Below are positions 59,777 to 64,000 of a stretch of DNA of 64,000 nucleotides, piece by piece; the stretch's first letter is position 1; every line of letters begins with the position of its first letter. Origin of the DNA: an uncultured Slackia sp. (GTDB taxonomy: Bacteria; Actinomycetota; Coriobacteriia; Coriobacteriales; Eggerthellaceae); contig NZ_CAUHPG010000006.1 of the NCBI RefSeq assembly GCF_959608125.1, positions 27,269 through 91,268 on the forward strand, given 5' to 3'. A program made the position numbers and the translations under genes. The notes beneath the pieces are model-generated. The model was not told the DNA's origin. It made no database searches and saw nothing but the letters and a program-made list of their open reading frames with translations.

Positions 59777-62700
59777 ATGAAGGGCAGGCTGAAGGCCCTG
59801 ACTTTGTGCGTAGTCATGGCCTTCGCATCGTTCCTTTTGCCCGCGTATGCATTCGCAGCGCAGCCAGAAGGAACAGTTCATAAAGTCGGCAACGCCGCAG
59901 AATTCACGGCAGCCGTCGTCGAGATTCACACGAGCGCAGAACCTAGCGCAACCATCGAGCTGGCAGGCGATATCGACCTTGCCGACGCATTCGCAGGCGT
60001 CGAAGGTAAGCATGTTATCGTGCGCAGCGATACTGGCACCCCCCCCCCATTTTCTGAAACTGAATTCTGATATCGTCAGCTTGATGGGCGATGTCACATT
60101 CGAGAACATACGCATCTCTTCCAAAACGCTGTACGCAAACGGCCACCACCTCACGCTGGGCGAAGGCTTCGGCGGCGGCGAAGACGGCCAGAAGCGCATG
60201 ATCGTCTACGGCGGCAGCGACAGCGACCTTACCGCCGATACGCACGTCACCGTTCTTGACGGCGTGTATAAGCTCATTGCCGGCGGCAACTCCGCAGGCA
60301 CCCTCACGGGCAAGACCAACGTAGAATTCGGCGGAAACGCCCGCTTTCCCAATGCATCTGAAGGCAAGCAGGACGGCGACTACGTTGGCACACAAAGCGA
60401 AAATCACAACCTCTACCTTGCTGCTAAAGGCGAAGGCAAATGGGACGGCCCGGCTTTTGACGGAATGGACTACGAATACGGCATCCTCCCCTACGGCATC
60501 TACGGCGGCGGCACCTGCGGCAACACCGAGGGAGACACTAACGTCAAGATGAACGGTGGCACGGTCTATCAAATCTTCGGCGGCGGTGCGGCAAGGCGCA
60601 ATCCCACTCATGCTGGACACCTGGGCGAACTTGACGACCTAGGCCGCGTTTCAGGCAAAACCTCCGTCATCGTGACGGGCGGCGAAGTCAAAAGCGTCTA
60701 CGGCGGCGGCTATAACGACATCTTCGTATTCGGAAGCTATGAATACAAAACGAGCGGCGTTCCTGCAGAAGCCCGCAGCCAGCGAGCCGTGGTCGAGGGC
60801 AACACTTGCGTTAAAATCGGCGGTGATGTCCACGTGGCCGCAGCCGAGCAAAGCGAAGATACCTCTACTGCCGGCGCCGACTACCCGGCGATCTACGGCG
60901 GATCGTTCCACTCTACCGTCAACAATACTCAGGTCGTCATCGAAGGAAACGCCCTGGTCGAATCCGGCGATCGCAGCACGTACGGATACGGCGCTGTTTA
61001 CGGCGGTGGCTGCAACGACATCATTCGCGGAACGTCGTCAGCCCTGCTCAAGGACGAGGCCCGCATCGGCAACGACCAGAACAAGCCTGGCGCTTCCGTG
61101 GCTTCACAGGGACAGATCGGTGTCATCACGCCCATGAGCCGCGCCGCGAAGAGCGGATGCTATCTCGGTGGCGCCCAATACCAGGACCTCCCCGTCATCA
61201 AGAACGAGGGCAAGAGCGACTATGCAGCACAGGCAGAGGTCGCCGGCGGCACCGTCGACGTTCTCATGGCCAGCGTGAAGTCCCGCATGGCAAGCGGCCA
61301 GCCCACCAAAACCTGCCAGGGAAACGTGAAGCTCACACAATCGGGTGGCGCGGTCCACGCGATCGAGGGCGGCTCCGTTTACTCCAAGAACCTCATCGTC
61401 AACGGAAACGTCGACATCCTCGTCACGGGCGGTACCACCGAGGAATATATCTACGGGCGATACAGCACCAGCGACCTGGGCAGCAGCAAGATTATCGGCG
61501 ATTGCACGCTCACGTTCTCTGGGTGCGGCACCGCCGACGTTTTCAGGATAAGCCCTCTCATCTGGTCGATGGACTCTGTGCGCGTGACTGACGGCGCCCA
61601 CGTGGCGGTTTTTGGCGACCACACGTTCTTCGATTCCGATAAAAAGCCTTTCACCGTTCCGCTTTACCAAGTCAAGGATTTGGCCATCGATAAGGGCTCG
61701 ACGCTCGCTTTCAAGCAACACGCGAACATCGAAGGCAATCTGGTCGTCAACGGCACCCTCAACATGGCTCGCGTTAGGCCCGTCTTTAACATCGGAAATA
61801 TGGAAGTCCCGTATGGCGACCCCAAGGCAGTAACCCTGACCGCTGCTGGCACGGCAAAAGGCACTGGCGGTCTCCTACCCATCGCCGACCCAAAAAACGC
61901 CAAAGACGGATCGAACTACAGCTCTTATAGCGAGCCGGTCGCTAACGAAGAGTACGTATATGCCCAGGCTGCCGACTCCGACATGGAACTTGGTCTTGTC
62001 GAGGGCGCAGACAAGTTCTTCGTCGACCGCAAGAATAGCAAGACCGCGGGTCAAGACGTTTGGTTCATCAACGAGCAGGTCGCCAAGAACGTCACCGTAA
62101 CGTTCGACAAGAACGGCGGCGATACCGAGGCCGTTCCCGGCAGCATGACGGTCAAGAGCGGCTCCGCCGTGGGCGCCCTGCCCACGGCACCCACGCAAGC
62201 TGGCCACACGTTCCTCGGCTGGAATACGCAGCCCGACGGCAGCGGCGAGGCGTTCGACGAGAACACGCCTGTGACCGGCGATATCACCGTCTATGCCCAG
62301 TGGAAAAAGGAGCAGAAGCAACTCTGGTACTACGAGCTCTACTATCAAAGTTATGCACCCGACGGCAGCCAAACCGACGAGAGCGGCCTTCGCTTCAACT
62401 GGCTGAGACAGGGCCACGGCCAAGGTGGATGGGCCTACCCCGGCGACGATGTGAGCATCGACAGCAAGAAATTCGACGGCAAGCAGTTCGGCTGGGACGC
62501 CATCGACGGCTCGGGCCCCGAAACCCTCGGCGTGCACTACGTGTTCGATGAGAACTACGGCCCCCATCGCCTGAGCGCAACCTGCGCCGAGGCCACCAAG
62601 GACAACCCGCTCAAGATCTACTACCGTGCAACGCCCCATACCCTGACCTACGAATACGAAGGCACGGTCCCCGACGGAGCACCGCAGCTTCCCGCCCAGG

Positions 62701-63740
62701 TGAACTCCGCGTACAGCGCGCCCGTCAAAATCACCGACGCGCCCTCCATGAAAGGCTGGGAGTTCGATGGCTGGAAGGTCAAAAGCCCCGAAGGCATCAC
62801 GATCGCCGATGACGGCACGCTGACCATGCCCAACGCCGACGTCGTGCTCGTGGGCTCGTGGACCAAGACGACCACGCCCATCGAGCCCACGACCGCCGTT
62901 TATAAGGTCGAGCACTACAAGCAGCAGCTTGATGGCACCTACCAGCTTGCCGATACGGACTTCCCGCTGTACGGCAAAATCGGAGAGAAGGTAACCGCCG
63001 CGCCTAAGGGCTACGACGGCTATCACCTCAATGAGGGCCGGTCCGAGCTCACCGGCACGGTCTTTATGCCGCACGAGCAAGACGGCAAACCGGTCTATCT
63101 TGTGCTGAAGGCGTATTACGACCTCGACCAAGTCACGCTGCATTACGACCTGAACGGCGGCACGGGCGCCGAAGGCGTCGACTACGACGACAAGACGCTG
63201 CCCATAGGCACCAAAGTGACCGCGGCCGACGCCCCGACACTTGAAGGCCATGACTTCCTCGGATGGAAGAAGGAGGCCGACCTGGTCAAGCCTGGCGATA
63301 CGTTTAATCTGACGGCCGACACCACCCTGACGGCCCAGTGGGAGAAGAAGGCTCCCGTCGTTCCGCCGGTCGATCCCGACCCGGAGCCGGATCCGAAACC
63401 TGACCCAGAGCCGGAGCCGAGTCCTGATCCAGAGCCAGGCCCGCAGCCGGAACCCGAACCAGAGCCCGAACCGAGTCCTGAACCCGAGCCTACCCCGCAG
63501 CCCGAACCCAAGCCGGAACCCGCTCCCGAAGGTGGCTCCGACAATGACCAGCCGACCGCGCCAAGCCAGCCCGAAAACCCTGGAACGAACTCCGGCGCAA
63601 ACGGCCAGACGCAGGCAAACGCCGCTATTCCTGCGATGAACGACTTCTCGACCATCATTGTCGCAGCGGCGATCGGCACGGCGGCGCTCGCCGCCCTGGC
63701 ATGCGTCGCGGCATACCGCAAGGTTCGCAAGAACCGGTAA
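59777..63740 (+). CDS. Phase-variable surface protein, out of frame at a poly-C tract
   Basis: A very large secreted protein split into two frames at ten consecutive C (60039-60048). From the ATG at 59777 (ribosome site GAGGAGG) there is a signal peptide (MKGRLKALTLCVVMAFASFL) and the start of a mature domain, ending prematurely at 60070. The +1 frame continues to 63740. With nine C the frames join into one 1320-residue protein. That protein would have Gly-rich repeats (YGGSDSDLTAD, IYGGGTCGN) over roughly residues 100-600. InlB-type B-repeats follow (VTFDKNGGDTEAVPGSMTV with FLGWNTQPDGSGE; HYDLNGGTGAEG with FLGWKKE), then a Pro/Glu-rich stalk and a C-terminal TM helix with basic tail. No LPxTG is evident; IPAMND precedes the TM. 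Confidence refers to this being one surface gene, broken here. Confidence 0.8.
60039..60048 (+). repeat. Ten-C homopolymer, candidate contingency switch
   Basis: A run of ten C lies in codons about 88-91 of the surface gene. Losing one C restores the full frame (TGTPPHFLKLNSD); the present length leads to a stop at 60070. Slippage in such runs is a known phase-variation mechanism. A sequencing error in a homopolymer is the alternative. Confidence 0.85.
63373..63530 (+). repeat. Pro/Glu/Asp tandem-repeat stalk
   Basis: Within the surface gene, about 50 codons alternate Pro with Glu, Asp, Lys, Ser, Gln or Gly (PEPDPKPDPEPEPSPDPEPG and similar). It forms an extended wall-spanning spacer and is repetitive enough at DNA level to vary in length. 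Confidence 0.75.
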
Positions 63741-63783
63741 AACAACGACCAGGAGCCCATACCGCGGCACCCTGCCGAAACCC

Positions 63784-63815
63784 AAGAAGGGCCCGCTTCG
63801 AAGCGGGCCCTTCTT
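63784..63815. terminator. Bidirectional terminator after the surface gene
   Basis: AAGAAGGGCCCGCTTC is followed directly by its exact complement GAAGCGGGCCCTTCTT, a perfect 32-base palindrome. Confidence 0.8.
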
Positions 63816-63856
63816 CGTTCGCGGCACATTCGATCGCAAAGCACGACATCAAGCAG

Positions 63857-63890
63857 CAAATAGGCCCCCGCATTGCAGGGGCCTATTCTC
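63857..63890 (-). terminator. Terminator of the partial SLH gene
   Basis: AATAGGCCCC pairs with GGGGCCTATT around a short loop; on the minus strand it lies about 20 bases past the stop at 63912. Confidence 0.65.
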
Positions 63891-63911
63891 ATCCAAAACT
63901 CTTAAAAGACG

Positions 63912-64000
63912 CTATGCGTACATGCCGTTGATGAAGCGCATGACCACCGCGGACGCCTCGGCGCGGGTGGCGCCGTCGGTCGGGTCGAGCCGGCCGTCGC
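63912..64000 (-). CDS. SLH-domain protein, C-terminal fragment (runs off window)
   Basis: Only the last 28 codons and the stop are visible, reading DGRLDPTDGATRAEASAVVM then RFINGMYA. This closely resembles the last SLH domain of the protein at 25523-28660 (LNPTDGATRAEIATVLMRF). It is therefore a second SLH surface protein whose start lies beyond base 64000. Its transcription converges with that of the phase-variable surface gene. Confidence 0.8.
   Translation of the reverse strand, partial: DGRLDPTDGATRAEASAVVMRFINGMYA

Noticed and set aside
63373..63530. Possible CRISPR-like repeat
   Set aside because: The periodicity is codon-level Pro/Glu coding sequence inside the surface gene, without spacers.

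Overview
The window looks like a chromosomal segment of a high-GC anaerobic actinomycete, most probably class Coriobacteriia, family Eggerthellaceae. The pointers are TAT-exported flavoprotein reductases, a molybdopterin oxidoreductase operon, two LuxR-type regulators with multi-TM N-terminal halves, SLH-domain surface proteins and a PPi-type phosphofructokinase. Assignment to a genus is not possible from sequence reading alone. No rRNA, CRISPR, transposase or integrase was seen. One tRNA (initiator Met) is present.

Layout. 1-8.3 kb: mostly minus-strand housekeeping genes (ligA cut by the window edge, an hdeD-like gene, nnrD, acpS, ferritin, DegV, ZIP transporter) with a plus-strand DUF1836/YgbA-like pair. 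8.6-25.4 kb: amino-acid and electron metabolism: a PLP aminotransferase, a DUF4190 membrane protein, a TAT flavoprotein reductase divergent from a membrane LuxR regulator, a hotdog thioesterase, an amino-acid permease with an acetamidase/formamidase, a second aminotransferase with an APC antiporter, and a second membrane LuxR regulator. 25.5-28.7 kb: a large beta-helix/SLH surface protein.

29.08-41.44 kb: a segment bounded by a perfect 65-bp direct repeat made of the 3' end of the tRNA-fMet gene plus its terminator. It is visibly less GC-rich than its flanks. It holds a GntR/SPFH pair, a four-gene molybdoenzyme operon (catalytic TAT subunit, FeS subunit, NrfD-like anchor, TorD-like chaperone), a MATE exporter, an HTH regulator, a LysR regulator and a TAT/lipoprotein flavoprotein reductase. 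It reads as a respiratory genomic island that has lost its integrase.

41.9-58.4 kb: rRNA-type methyltransferase, a NUDIX hydrolase coupled to an alpha-oxoamine synthase, an M29 aminopeptidase, lrgAB-like genes, a flavin reductase, a HAD phosphatase, a DUF11-type wall-anchored protein, a PPi-type phosphofructokinase, and a tight operon of ECF sigma factor, membrane protein, ABC ATPase and ABC permease. 58.5-64 kb: a KynB-like cyclase, then a very large surface protein whose reading frame is broken at a run of ten C residues (a likely phase-variable switch), then the 3' end of another SLH protein running off the window.

The most notable signals are the tRNA-fMet-bounded island, the poly-C switch in the surface protein, intergenic inverted-repeat elements, an attenuator-like terminator in the leader of the APC antiporter, and several tandem or palindromic operator-like repeats next to regulators.
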